Below, in pieces: positions 46,362-55,195 of a DNA stretch of 64,000 bases. This DNA comes from Acinetobacter haemolyticus (lineage in GTDB: Bacteria; Pseudomonadota; Gammaproteobacteria; Pseudomonadales; Moraxellaceae), in assembly GCF_900406815.1 (NCBI RefSeq), contig NZ_OVCN01000001.1:240794-304793 (forward strand), read 5' to 3'. Within the stretch, counting starts at the first letter, position 1. Each line of letters starts with the position of its first letter. Below the pieces are notes generated by a model. It did not search any database, had not been told where the DNA came from, and worked only from the letters and a program-made list of their open reading frames with translations. Made by a program: the position numbers and the translations under genes.

Positions 46362-47078
46362 TTAACTGGTTTTACCTGTATAACCTGTTAATAAAAGCCC
46401 GTAAGAGGATTTTCCATCATTATGTGTTACCTTCACAGGAAGATAATCAAGTTTTGGCGCTAGCCAAAACACGGTATTTCGCTCTGGTTTTTCATGCTGA
46501 AGTATGACTTTAATCGTGTTAAATGTCCCATAATTGGTCTTGATGGTTTCAGTACCTTGGCGAATAAAACGGCGTTCATCTACTGCTTTACTGTCCGCAA
46601 TATAGTAGCGTGTTTGTAAAGTATTACCATTTTTGAGATCTTCACGAACTTGTAATTCCGCATTCAGTTCATCTAAGACACCATCTTTCCAAGCAAAAGA
46701 GCGTTTTTTGTCATCTTTCTGGGTGTTGATCACTTTCGCGCTAGGATTGAAGTTAATGTTCATGGTGTTGTTGTGTACCAAGATCTTACTGGTACGACTA
46801 AACTTTTGCGAAGTAATCTTATTGTCAGCAAAGCTAAATTGACTGGTTTCAGATGCAGAGGCAATACCACCCGCACGTGCTTTAAAAGAATATATCCAGT
46901 TATTACCCTGTTGAGAGAGTACGCGTGTCGCAGAACCTAAGTTTTTGTTGTTGTAACTAAATTGATAGTTTGCTTGGAATGGGGTCATTGCCAATGCATG
47001 ACTAGATAAACTGCCACATATAATCGCTGCAGACGTTACCGTTGCAATACCAAGCACTTTTGATAATTTCTGTGTCAT
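46362..47078 (-). CDS. DUF3108 family periplasmic protein
   Basis: This 238-aa protein has a signal peptide (about residues 1-30, cleaved near SSHALA) and a DUF3108-like beta-rich domain: PFQANYQFSYNNKNLGSATRVLSQQGNNWIYSFKA, then FSRTSKILVHN, TRYYIADSKAVDERRFIRQGTETI and VFWLAPKLDYLPVKVTHNDG. The final stretch is characteristic of the family. The role is unknown, presumably in the envelope. Confidence 0.82.
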   Translation of the reverse strand: MTQKLSKVLGIATVTSAAIICGSLSSHALAMTPFQANYQFSYNNKNLGSATRVLSQQGNNWIYSFKARAGGIASASETSQFSFADNKITSQKFSRTSKILVHNNTMNINFNPSAKVINTQKDDKKRSFAWKDGVLDELNAELQVREDLKNGNTLQTRYYIADSKAVDERRFIRQGTETIKTNYGTFNTIKVILQHEKPERNTVFWLAPKLDYLPVKVTHNDGKSSYGLLLTGYTGKTS

Positions 47079-47272
47079 AACATAGTGTCCTTAGAGTGAA
47101 TACGAGGTATTTGCACTCATTTATCAGGAGAATTTAGAGTTATTATGCCTGTAGATTGTGAAGAAAAGTTCAGCTTTTTTACTAAGCGCTTGTTAATTTT
47201 CGTATAAATCGTAAAGGGGGAAGCTCAATGGGTTAAGTGTTAAATAAGAAGTAAACCCACTGAGCAGTTTCG

Positions 47273-47956
47273 CTATTTTCTTTTCACTTTCTTCTGTTGA
47301 ATTGGCGTCACAGTACTATCTTCTAACTCGTCTTCATCAAAAACATCATCATTCGGTGGATATAGAATCGCAGTGAGATTGACATTGCCCCATACGATGA
47401 GCTCAGCAGGACGGACTCTTGCACGATTGACATGTACTTTACCCAAGGTTTCAATAATGCTAGGTTTTTTCCCAAACCAGCGATTTAGATCGAGATAAAG
47501 TAAATCATCTTTAACCGTTACAATTTCAAAATGCTCTAATATTTTACCTAAAGGATCTTCTTCCTTAAATTTTTGATAATACCAAATCGCAATATGGAAG
47601 CCCCATTTTTGAAAAATGTTTTTGAATTTTGCTTCGATCACCTGTGTATTGCTAATTTGTTCAAACACCATTAGTTGGACATTTTGATTCATTTCCATTT
47701 GAATCAGTTTTAAATCAACAGATAGTGTCGTATGCAGACCTTTTACATCCAAAGTGGTGTACAGACGTAGCCAACCATCATACAGATCTGCATGCAAATC
47801 TTGCATGATCTCTACATTGTTGGTGACATAGCGTTCCATTGTGGCATTTACAAACACTTGCGAAAGTGGGAACTCTCTTTCTTCTTCAATGAAGCCTTCG
47901 GCTTTTTGGTAAACTTTACGTAGACGTTTAACAACAGATGAGAATAGCGTTTGCAT
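47273..47956 (-). CDS. conserved hypothetical protein
   Basis: This 227-aa cytoplasmic protein has no signal peptide. The N-terminus is basic (VVKRLRKVYQKAEGFIEEE). The middle alternates strands (DLYDGWLRLYTTLDVKGLHTTLSVDLKLIQMEMN), recalling lipid-binding or SRPBCC-like beta proteins, but I do not recognise a family. The C-terminus is acidic and then basic (DEDELEDSTVTPIQQKKVKRK). It is a single gene. Confidence 0.7.
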   Translation of the reverse strand: MQTLFSSVVKRLRKVYQKAEGFIEEEREFPLSQVFVNATMERYVTNNVEIMQDLHADLYDGWLRLYTTLDVKGLHTTLSVDLKLIQMEMNQNVQLMVFEQISNTQVIEAKFKNIFQKWGFHIAIWYYQKFKEEDPLGKILEHFEIVTVKDDLLYLDLNRWFGKKPSIIETLGKVHVNRARVRPAELIVWGNVNLTAILYPPNDDVFDEDELEDSTVTPIQQKKVKRK

Positions 47957-48145
47957 AAAAGTTGTTCCAGAAAGTGAATGGTATATTCGCCATCTTTGTA
48001 TTAATTAAAAAGTAAAAATTAAATTTGTGGCTTGCAGTGTAGCAAAATTAATTGCTACATTTTCATAAAATGATGCGATGGAAGCACTCAGGCTATAAGT
48101 GGATCACATTTTTTTGTTTTTTTGAATATTGGTTTGGTTTTTTAT

Positions 48146-48159
48146 ACGGTAGCTACCGT
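48146..48159. promoter_or_regulatory. perfect 14-bp palindrome before the orphan TonB gene
   Basis: ACGGTAG-CTACCGT is exactly self-complementary and lies 6 bp before the ATG at 48165. It could be an operator or a hairpin at the ribosome site. The factor is unknown. Confidence 0.4.
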
Positions 48160-48164
48160 TGGGG

Positions 48165-49076
48165 ATGAGACATTTTTGTCGCTTATATACCATGTGGAAT
48201 AAAATAAATTTTCGTACTCAACTAACTTCCGTTTGGTGGCAAGATCCGATTTTTGTTGGAGCGGTTGCTATTGCGATCTTGATACATGGGCTTGTAATCA
48301 CGACACAATTTTCGATGCCTGCGCCTACTGATACGTCGACTAAAGAAATTGCAGTGTCTGTACGTCCAAGCCAAGATAAGGTCGAGCATGCAGATTTTCT
48401 AGCGCAAACTGATCAAAAAGGATCTGGTGAATTTCACCAAGCGCACCGTATGTCTAGTGATATGCCTGCCCCAATGCAAAGCGATGCAACGGCAGGAGAA
48501 CATGAACTCGAAAGTCTTGAGACGATACAGCAAAAGCGTGAGCTGCTCTTTGAAGAAAAAGTATTAATGACAGTACTGAGTTGGCAAAAACAAGCTGAGC
48601 AGAATGAACGTAAGAAAGCATTAGAAGAGTTACAAAGTCAATTTCAAGCCAAAGCCGCGATGGTGGCAAGTTTAGAAGCGCAATATTTACAACGACAACA
48701 AAATTTTAGCCGTAAGCAACGAATTAAAACTGTTGATGGGATACAAGCGAAACAAGATGCATCGGCAGCTTATCTCGATAAATTCCGACAAAAAGTTGAG
48801 TTGTATGGCAATCGATATTATCCCGATGCGGCAAAACAGCAGAGTTTAGCGGGGGAAGTTCGTTTAATGGTGATTTTAAATGCGCAAGGCGGTATCCGAG
48901 CCATTCGTTTAATTGAGAGCTCAGGACATCCGATTTTGGATGAAGCAGCTCGTGCTTCTGTTCGCCGTGGTGCACCATTTGGAGCTTTTGACAGCAGTAT
49001 GAAAGATATTTCTGAGTTACGTATTATCCGAACATGGCGTTTTGATCCAGTGGATGCTGAATTTGAAGTGCATTAA
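48165..49076 (+). CDS. TonB family protein without ExbBD
   Basis: This 303-aa protein has one membrane helix (about residues 30-50, IFVGAVAIAILIHGLVITTQF) and a charged coiled coil (about 120-190). A C-terminal TonB domain has YYPDAAKQQSLAGEVRLMVILNAQGGIRAIRLIESSGHPILDEAARASVRRGAPF. The spacer is coiled coil and not the Pro/Lys-rich type of the tonB at 40142. There is no exbB or exbD nearby; the siderophore receptor begins 268 bp downstream. ATG 48165 or 48192 may be the start. It may serve a TolA-like or dedicated role. Confidence 0.85.
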   Translation: MRHFCRLYTMWNKINFRTQLTSVWWQDPIFVGAVAIAILIHGLVITTQFSMPAPTDTSTKEIAVSVRPSQDKVEHADFLAQTDQKGSGEFHQAHRMSSDMPAPMQSDATAGEHELESLETIQQKRELLFEEKVLMTVLSWQKQAEQNERKKALEELQSQFQAKAAMVASLEAQYLQRQQNFSRKQRIKTVDGIQAKQDASAAYLDKFRQKVELYGNRYYPDAAKQQSLAGEVRLMVILNAQGGIRAIRLIESSGHPILDEAARASVRRGAPFGAFDSSMKDISELRIIRTWRFDPVDAEFEVH

Positions 49077-49205
49077 CTAAGACAGAATTTACTTTGTTGT
49101 ATGTGTTGAAATATCCATTAAAATTAATATCTTATATTTTATGAGTCATCTTTTTTAAGTACAAACTTCATAGTCATAGCTGCTTTTGTTTTATAACTCT
49201 TGAAT

Positions 49206-49229
49206 TGATAATAAAAACGATTATCATTT
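49206..49229. promoter_or_regulatory. Fur-box-like site before the siderophore receptor
   Basis: Perfect arms TGATAAT and ATTATCA are separated by 7 bp. The right half read in reverse, AAATGATAATCGTTTTT, also matches the Fur consensus at 13 of 17 positions. The site is about 120 bp upstream of a TonB-dependent receptor, a typical Fur target. Confidence 0.55.
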
Positions 49230-49344
49230 GTCTTGTTATTTTTTAATTCTCCTTTAGAGCATCCATACATCCTTCTTTAAAGTTTTGGGGGAGAGAGGTG
49301 TATGTTCCCAAATGCTCTAGATTTTGTGAAAAGGATATTTTTGC

Positions 49345-51522
49345 ATGCCATATGTTTCTGAGTTGAACTTATTTAAAGCCCATCCACTTGTACTGGCGAT
49401 GGCCGCGATATTTTTACCATCATTGGCTTCTGCTGAGTCAAATATTGAAAGTACACAATTGCCAACGATTACAGTAAAAGCTAAAGAAAATAATGATGCG
49501 ACCACTGAAGGCACGGGAAGTTATACAGCAAAAAGTACCAATACAGCGACTAAACTGAATATGTCTTTACGAGAAACGCCACAAGCAGTGAAGATATATA
49601 CAAGGGAGTATTTAGATGATCGAAATATTGAGTCGTTTCAAGAGCTAATGAGTAATGTCACAGGAGTAACAGTTTCTCGAACAGATGAACGTCAAAGTTA
49701 TTTTGCTCGCGGTTTTCAGTTGGATTATCACTTAATTGATGGGATGCCAAGTACATCATCACTTGCAGAAGGTGATTTAGATTTGGGAATATATGATCGT
49801 GTTGAGGTGGTGAAAGGAGCAAATGGTCTTAACTCTGGCGCAGGCAACCCTTCAATGGGGGTAAATATGGTGCGTAAACGAGCGAATGCCACAGAGTTTA
49901 CAGGCAGTGTGAATGCAGCTGTTGGATCATGGAATAATTATACAAGTTCGGCTGATCTTTCGAATTCATTAAATGCGGATGGTTCATTACGTGGTCGCAT
50001 TTATGTGAAACATTCAGATGAAGATTCCTTTATGGACTACTATTCAAGAGAGCGAAATATTGTTTATGGTGTAATTGATTATGATGTGACTGATAGAACA
50101 AATTTATCATTGGCTGCAACCTATCAGGAATTAAAGCGCGATGGAATCCGTTGGGGAGGATTACCAGCTTTTTATAATGATGGGACAAGAACCAAATTTG
50201 ATCGTTCTTTGACTGTAAGTTCGGATTGGACTTATTGGAACGTTGATACGAAAGCGGTTTTTGCTAACTTGAAACAGAACCTTTTTAATGATGTTGCTTT
50301 AAATATTGCTTATTCATACCAACAAAACGATAACCAATCAGCTCTGCTCTATGTCGCAGGTAAAGTCGATAAGGAGACGAACAAAAGCTTAGGGGCTGTG
50401 TCTGTATATTCTTCTGATAAGCGGAATGAAGAAAATAACATAGATATGTATATATCAGCACCTTTCACCATCGCCAATCGTAAGCAAGAAATTATATTGG
50501 GCGGCTCATGGAATAAAAATGAATTGGTTTATAGCCGTTATGGAACGATTCAGGGAAAAGATAAAGGAACCAATGATTTGGATATTGATCAATGGGAACA
50601 TTTAGATTTTTCTAATATGAAAACTCAATTGTTAACGCCTATTACTAATCCCAATAAATTGGCTGGAAATGAAACCACGCAAACAGGATATTACATTGCA
50701 GGTAAATTCCAAGTTCTTGATCCGTTAAAGATTGTGGCAGGGGCCAGATTGACGAACTGGGAATATAAGTCTGAAGATCATAAAGGTAATCGACAATTTA
50801 ATGATCAACTCACGCCCTATTTTGGTGTTATTTATGACTTTGCTCAAGATCATTCTCTTTATGCAAGTTATACCGATATTTTCACGCCTCAAAATCGTCG
50901 TGAAGAAAATGGGAACTATTTAGACCCAATCATTGGACGGAATTATGAAACAGGAATTAAAAGTGAATGGTTTGGTGGTCATTTAAATACAGCTCTATCT
51001 ATCTTTAGAATTGAACAAACCAATTTCGCTGAAGCAATTTCAGGTAAGTTCGTTAAGAATGCGCAAGGTATAGATACTTCTGAGCAAGCCTATCGTGGGG
51101 TTGATGGCGTTGTAAGTAAAGGGGTTGAGCTCGAAGTTGATGGGGAGATCAATGACAATTGGGCAATCAACTTTGGCATCGCGAACTTTGAAGCAAGAGA
51201 TGGTAAAGATCAGAAAGTCGCTACAACAAGCGCCCGCACAACATCTAATTTATTCGTTAAATACAAACGTGATCAGTGGAATACGGGTGTTGGGGTAAAT
51301 TATCGTGGTAAAACCTATACAGGGACTGGAGCAACTTTAATTGAGCAAGATGAGGTTTTCTTATTGAGTGCGATGCTAGGTTATAAAGTTGATCAAAATA
51401 TCAGTGTGCAACTGAACTTGGATAATTTATTAGATAAAGAATATTTTGATGGAATTGGTGAAAATCGTATGAACTATGGCGCACCACGAAATGCAACATT
51501 GACTTTCCGTTATCAATTCTAA
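49345..51522 (+). CDS. TonB-dependent siderophore receptor
   Basis: This 725-aa outer-membrane receptor has a signal peptide ending near SLASA (residue 29) and a TonB-box-like region TQLPTITVKA. A plug domain spans about 70-190 (LRETPQAVKIYTREYLDD, SFQELMSNVTGVTVSRTDE, DRVEVVKGANGLNSGAGNPSMGVNMVRKR). A 22-strand barrel follows, ending MNYGAPRNATLTFRYQF with a terminal Phe. The plug resembles ferric-hydroxamate or coprogen-type receptors (FhuE/FpvA-like); the actual siderophore is unknown. A Fur-like site lies upstream and a terminator follows. Confidence 0.93.
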   Translation: MPYVSELNLFKAHPLVLAMAAIFLPSLASAESNIESTQLPTITVKAKENNDATTEGTGSYTAKSTNTATKLNMSLRETPQAVKIYTREYLDDRNIESFQELMSNVTGVTVSRTDERQSYFARGFQLDYHLIDGMPSTSSLAEGDLDLGIYDRVEVVKGANGLNSGAGNPSMGVNMVRKRANATEFTGSVNAAVGSWNNYTSSADLSNSLNADGSLRGRIYVKHSDEDSFMDYYSRERNIVYGVIDYDVTDRTNLSLAATYQELKRDGIRWGGLPAFYNDGTRTKFDRSLTVSSDWTYWNVDTKAVFANLKQNLFNDVALNIAYSYQQNDNQSALLYVAGKVDKETNKSLGAVSVYSSDKRNEENNIDMYISAPFTIANRKQEIILGGSWNKNELVYSRYGTIQGKDKGTNDLDIDQWEHLDFSNMKTQLLTPITNPNKLAGNETTQTGYYIAGKFQVLDPLKIVAGARLTNWEYKSEDHKGNRQFNDQLTPYFGVIYDFAQDHSLYASYTDIFTPQNRREENGNYLDPIIGRNYETGIKSEWFGGHLNTALSIFRIEQTNFAEAISGKFVKNAQGIDTSEQAYRGVDGVVSKGVELEVDGEINDNWAINFGIANFEARDGKDQKVATTSARTTSNLFVKYKRDQWNTGVGVNYRGKTYTGTGATLIEQDEVFLLSAMLGYKVDQNISVQLNLDNLLDKEYFDGIGENRMNYGAPRNATLTFRYQF

Positions 51523-51536
51523 AAGTTTCATAAATA

Positions 51537-51566
51537 AAAAAAACGGCCGAATTCAGCCGTTTTTTA
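51537..51566 (+). terminator. terminator after the siderophore receptor gene
   Basis: Arms AAACGGC and GCCGTTT enclose a CGAATTCA loop, with A runs before and TTTTTT after. Confidence 0.8.
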
Positions 51567-51594
51567 TTGAGCATGTGGATAACTTGAAGGTTAT

Positions 51595-51894
51595 TCACAA
51601 TCTATTTGGATTAGAGTAAGCACGTTCAACTTTGCAAATTTCTACACTAAAGTTTTGGTACCATGTTTCTTTACCTAGCTGCTGAGCAACTTGATGTTCT
51701 GCATCTTGTTGCCAATGTCGGATGTCTTCAAGACTGTGCCAATAAGACAATGCAATTTCAAAACCATTTTCACTACATGCTTCGAATTTGATACAGCTAA
51801 ATTGACTTAAAGCTTTGTTTCTCAGCTTTTGTGCCATTTCAGAGTAAGTTGCATCAAGTGTATTGATTGTGGCTTTAAAAATGACAACATACAT
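51595..51894 (-). CDS. ABM-domain monooxygenase-like protein
   Basis: This 99-aa protein is a single antibiotic-biosynthesis-monooxygenase ferredoxin-like fold. It starts MYVVIFKATINTLDATYSEMAQKLR, and ALSYWHSLEDIRHWQQDAEHQVAQQLGKETWY is the usual second half. Members act as small oxygenases or haem degraders, or have no known substrate. Being 11 bp downstream of ybeY on the same strand, it may be the last gene of the miaB operon. Confidence 0.85.
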   Translation of the reverse strand: MYVVIFKATINTLDATYSEMAQKLRNKALSQFSCIKFEACSENGFEIALSYWHSLEDIRHWQQDAEHQVAQQLGKETWYQNFSVEICKVERAYSNPNRL

Positions 51895-51905
51895 AAGCGT
51901 TTCAA

Positions 51906-52391
51906 CTAGATTTCATCAGCTTGGTAAGGGTTGGCAATGTTGAGTTTCTTCAGAATCGCTATTTCTAATGCTTCCATTTCTTCTGCATCAGATTCATTGG
52001 TTTCATGGTCATAACCCAGTAAATGCAAAATGCCATGCACCAATAAATGTGTGAAATGATCCATCGGTGTTTTTTGCTGCTCTTTCGCTTCTTGCAAAAC
52101 GACAGGCATACAAATGACTAAATCACCCAAAGGCTCGGCATCTAGTAAATTTAGCATTTCCTCTGGAATGTCACTTGGAAAAGAAAGTACATTTGTTGGT
52201 TTATCTTTTTCTCGATATTGCAGATTTAGTTCATGGCTTTCTGCCAGATCAACACAAGCAATCCCAATTTCACAATCAGCATCGAAACCGACATGACGTA
52301 ATGCGGTTTCGATGTGTTTTTTGATTTGACCACGTTTAAGTGGTAATTCAGCAGTTTGAAAGTCTTGTTGAATACTTAAATTGATTTTCAA
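51906..52391 (-). CDS. ybeY: YbeY, rRNA maturation endoribonuclease
   Basis: YbeY is a zinc-dependent endoribonuclease needed for 16S rRNA 3' end maturation and ribosome quality control. The metal motif is [11 protein letters not shown] with three histidines, near residue 115. [15 protein letters not shown] is the family core. At 161 aa it is normal length. It is third in the conserved order miaB-phoH-ybeY. Confidence 0.97.
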   Translation of the reverse strand: MKINLSIQQDFQTAELPLKRGQIKKHIETALRHVGFDADCEIGIACVDLAESHELNLQYREKDKPTNVLSFPSDIPEEMLNLLDAEPLGDLVICMPVVLQEAKEQQKTPMDHFTHLLVHGILHLLGYDHETNESDAEEMEALEIAILKKLNIANPYQADEI

Positions 52392-52409
52392 AATAAACCC
52401 TTAATCATC

Positions 52410-53489
52410 TTAATGCTGTGCATCCGCTTTTTCATCGTTCTCAGCAATTAACGCTTCTTGTTTGGCCTTACGTTCGGCACGGGCTTCAGCCGACAAACGC
52501 TGTTGTTCGTTGTCCCAGCCTTCATAAGCTTCTACAATTTTCTGTACCAATTGATGACGAACCACATCGCGGGAGTGGAAGCGGGTAATATGGATCTCAT
52601 GTACGTTTTCAAGTACACGAAGTGCTTGTGCTAAGCCAGATTGCTGTCCACGTGGTAAGTCAACCTGCGTCACATCACCCGTAATTACTGCACGGGAACC
52701 AAAACCTAAGCGCGTGAGGAACATTTTCATTTGCTCTGGTGTGGTATTTTGCGCTTCGTCTAAAATTACAAAGGAATGATTGAGAGTACGTCCACGCATA
52801 TAGGCAAGAGGCGCAACTTCAATCACTTGACGTTCAATCAGTTTGGCAACTTTCTCAAAACCGAGCATCTCATACAAAGCGTCGTAAAGTGGACGTAAAT
52901 AAGGGTCGATTTTCTGGGTGAGGTCACCAGGTAAGAAACCCAGTTTTTCACCTGCTTCCACGGCAGGGCGAACCAGTAAGATGCGCTGGATTTCATTACG
53001 TTCCAGCATATCAACAGCAGCGGCAACTGCTAAGTAGGTTTTACCTGTCCCAGCAGGCCCGATACCAAATGAAATATCACTTTGTAGAATGCGTTGTACA
53101 TAGCGTTTTTGGTTGGCACCGCGAGGGTTAATACGACCCTTACGTGTTTGAAAATACACATCTATCGGCGCGTCATATTCATCTAATTCTTCACCCACCA
53201 ATTCAAAATCGCGTTCGGTTTGTGAGGATTGGATCATCAGATGTAAGAGGTCAGCACTGATTTGTTGTGATGATTCAGATTCTTGATAGAGCCGTTGCAA
53301 TAATGCTTCGGCTCTTTCGACCGTTTCTATATCACCATCGAGATAGAAAGCATCTCCTCGGTGAGTAATTTTGACATCTAAACGTTGTTCGATTTGTTTT
53401 AAATGCCCGTTATATGCACCGAGCATGCTTTTTAAGCGTTCCATGGAAATCTCAGGGAACGTTACTGTACGTCGAATCGCTGCAGTCAA
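52410..53489 (-). CDS. ybeZ: PhoH family ATPase (YbeZ)
   Basis: This PhoH-like ATPase works with YbeY in ribosome metabolism. An N-terminal KH-like region (about 20-75) is followed by the ATPase core, with Walker A FGIGPAGTGKTYLAVAAA near 140 and Walker B FVILDEAQNTTPEQMKMFLTRLGFGS. The C-terminal tail is charged and rich in Ala, Glu and Lys. At 359 aa it is of family length. It sits between miaB and ybeY. Confidence 0.95.
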   Translation of the reverse strand: MTAAIRRTVTFPEISMERLKSMLGAYNGHLKQIEQRLDVKITHRGDAFYLDGDIETVERAEALLQRLYQESESSQQISADLLHLMIQSSQTERDFELVGEELDEYDAPIDVYFQTRKGRINPRGANQKRYVQRILQSDISFGIGPAGTGKTYLAVAAAVDMLERNEIQRILLVRPAVEAGEKLGFLPGDLTQKIDPYLRPLYDALYEMLGFEKVAKLIERQVIEVAPLAYMRGRTLNHSFVILDEAQNTTPEQMKMFLTRLGFGSRAVITGDVTQVDLPRGQQSGLAQALRVLENVHEIHITRFHSRDVVRHQLVQKIVEAYEGWDNEQQRLSAEARAERKAKQEALIAENDEKADAQH

Positions 53490-53528
53490 GAGAAACCCTT
53501 TTAGTTAACTTATAAGAATACCTCTACA

Positions 53529-54980
53529 TTACGCCACGTCAGGTTCAAGATTCAAGAGTTCACCATAAACTAAATTTAAAGTTTTAATTTCAGTAATCTC
53601 AATTTCAGCAAAACGACCGACCCAAGCTGCATCACCAATAAATGTAACCAGACGAGTATTATCTGCTGTCCCAATCAAGATATTTGGATCTTTATCAGAT
53701 ACTTTCTCAATTAAGACGCGTTCAATCTTACCGAGCATGGCATCAGTTTTATCGATACTTGAGCGTTTAATCACTTCTTGAACTTGTGCAAGACGATCCT
53801 TTTTCACTTGTTCAGGTGTGTCATCTGGAAGATCAGAGGCAGGTGTTCCTGGGCGTTTTGAATAAACAAAACTATAAGAGTGATCAAAGTCTAAATCTTT
53901 AATGAACTGCAAGGTTTCTGCGAAATGTTCATCTGTTTCACCTGGGAAACCAATAATGAAGTCACTTGATAAATGCATATCAGGACGAACTTTGCGTAAC
54001 TTGGCAATCTTATCGATATAGACATCAATGGTATGGTTGCGCTTCATCGCCTGTAGTACATCATTCGAACCGCTTTGTACCGGTAAATGCAAGTGTGAAA
54101 CCATTTGTGGTAAATCACGGTAGCACTGAATGAGTTCATCTGAAAATTCGAGTGGGTGAGAAGTGGTGTAACGTAAACGACCAATTCCTGGAATTTCTGC
54201 CACTAAGCGAAGCAATTCAGGGAATGTGCAAATTCCACCTTCAAAAGTTTCACCACGATAACCATTCACATTTTGACCAAGTAGGCTGATTTCACGAACG
54301 CCTTTTTCAGCCAAACCGGCGATTTCAGCCAAGACATCATCGAGTGGACGAGAAACCTCTTCACCACGGGTATACGGCACTACACAGAAAGAACAGTATT
54401 TTGAACAGCCTTCCATAATGGAAACAAACGCTTTAAAGCCTTCGACGCGTGGTTCAGGAAGGAAGTCAAATTTTTCGATATCTGGAAATGAGATATCGAC
54501 CAGTTTAATTTTTTCTTTCTTTGGCTTTTCCACTTGCTCATTATGCTGATCCAGCATTTGTGGCAAACGGTGCAAGGTTTGCGGACCAAAGACCATATCG
54601 ACATACGGTGCACGTTTTTGAATGTTGTCACCTTCTTGAGAGGCAACACAGCCCCCTACACCAATCACAAGATCAGGATTTTTTTCTTTAAGTTTGCGCC
54701 AACGGCCGAGTCCACTGAATACTTTTTCTTGTGCTTTTTCGCGAATAGAGCAAGTATTCATTAAAAGAATGTCAGCTTCATTTGGATTGTCAGTGAGCAC
54801 ATAGCCATGTGAATCACCTAACAAATCTGCCATACGATGACTGTCATACTCATTCATCTGACACCCTTGTGTTTCAATATATAGTTTTTTCATTGAAACA
54901 TCAGTGGTGTGCATTGGCTGGGTAACAGTGTTTTCTGAGGCAGCGGGTGTTGCACTAGGAATGAATGTTTGAACCGTCAT
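53529..54980 (-). CDS. miaB: MiaB, tRNA-2-methylthio-N6-dimethylallyladenosine synthase
   Basis: MiaB is a radical-SAM methylthiotransferase acting on i6A37 of tRNA. The N-terminal UPF0004 domain has its three cluster cysteines in [23 protein letters not shown] and [10 protein letters not shown]. The radical-SAM cluster motif CX3CX2C is [17 protein letters not shown]-terminal TRAM domain spans about 415-478. The N-terminus has about 28 residues before the conserved [10 protein letters not shown]; an internal ATG ([12 protein letters not shown] or MKKLY) might be the true start. It is first in the miaB-ybeZ-ybeY operon. Confidence 0.97.
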   Translation of the reverse strand: MTVQTFIPSATPAASENTVTQPMHTTDVSMKKLYIETQGCQMNEYDSHRMADLLGDSHGYVLTDNPNEADILLMNTCSIREKAQEKVFSGLGRWRKLKEKNPDLVIGVGGCVASQEGDNIQKRAPYVDMVFGPQTLHRLPQMLDQHNEQVEKPKKEKIKLVDISFPDIEKFDFLPEPRVEGFKAFVSIMEGCSKYCSFCVVPYTRGEEVSRPLDDVLAEIAGLAEKGVREISLLGQNVNGYRGETFEGGICTFPELLRLVAEIPGIGRLRYTTSHPLEFSDELIQCYRDLPQMVSHLHLPVQSGSNDVLQAMKRNHTIDVYIDKIAKLRKVRPDMHLSSDFIIGFPGETDEHFAETLQFIKDLDFDHSYSFVYSKRPGTPASDLPDDTPEQVKKDRLAQVQEVIKRSSIDKTDAMLGKIERVLIEKVSDKDPNILIGTADNTRLVTFIGDAAWVGRFAEIEITEIKTLNLVYGELLNLEPDVA

Positions 54981-55195
54981 GCAGGCTCCTAAACAAGGTG
55001 GGTTTAAATAAACGGCGGATTATAGCAGTATTTTTGCCAGAACGCAGAGAATAAAAAACTGACAAAAATGGACAGTTTGTGAATAAAATTGTATGCATTT
55101 TAATGAATATGAATCAGTAAGTTACATAACACAACAATAGTGGAAAGCTAGACTTATTACACTATATCACTAGGGTAAATAGGGCATATTGATTG

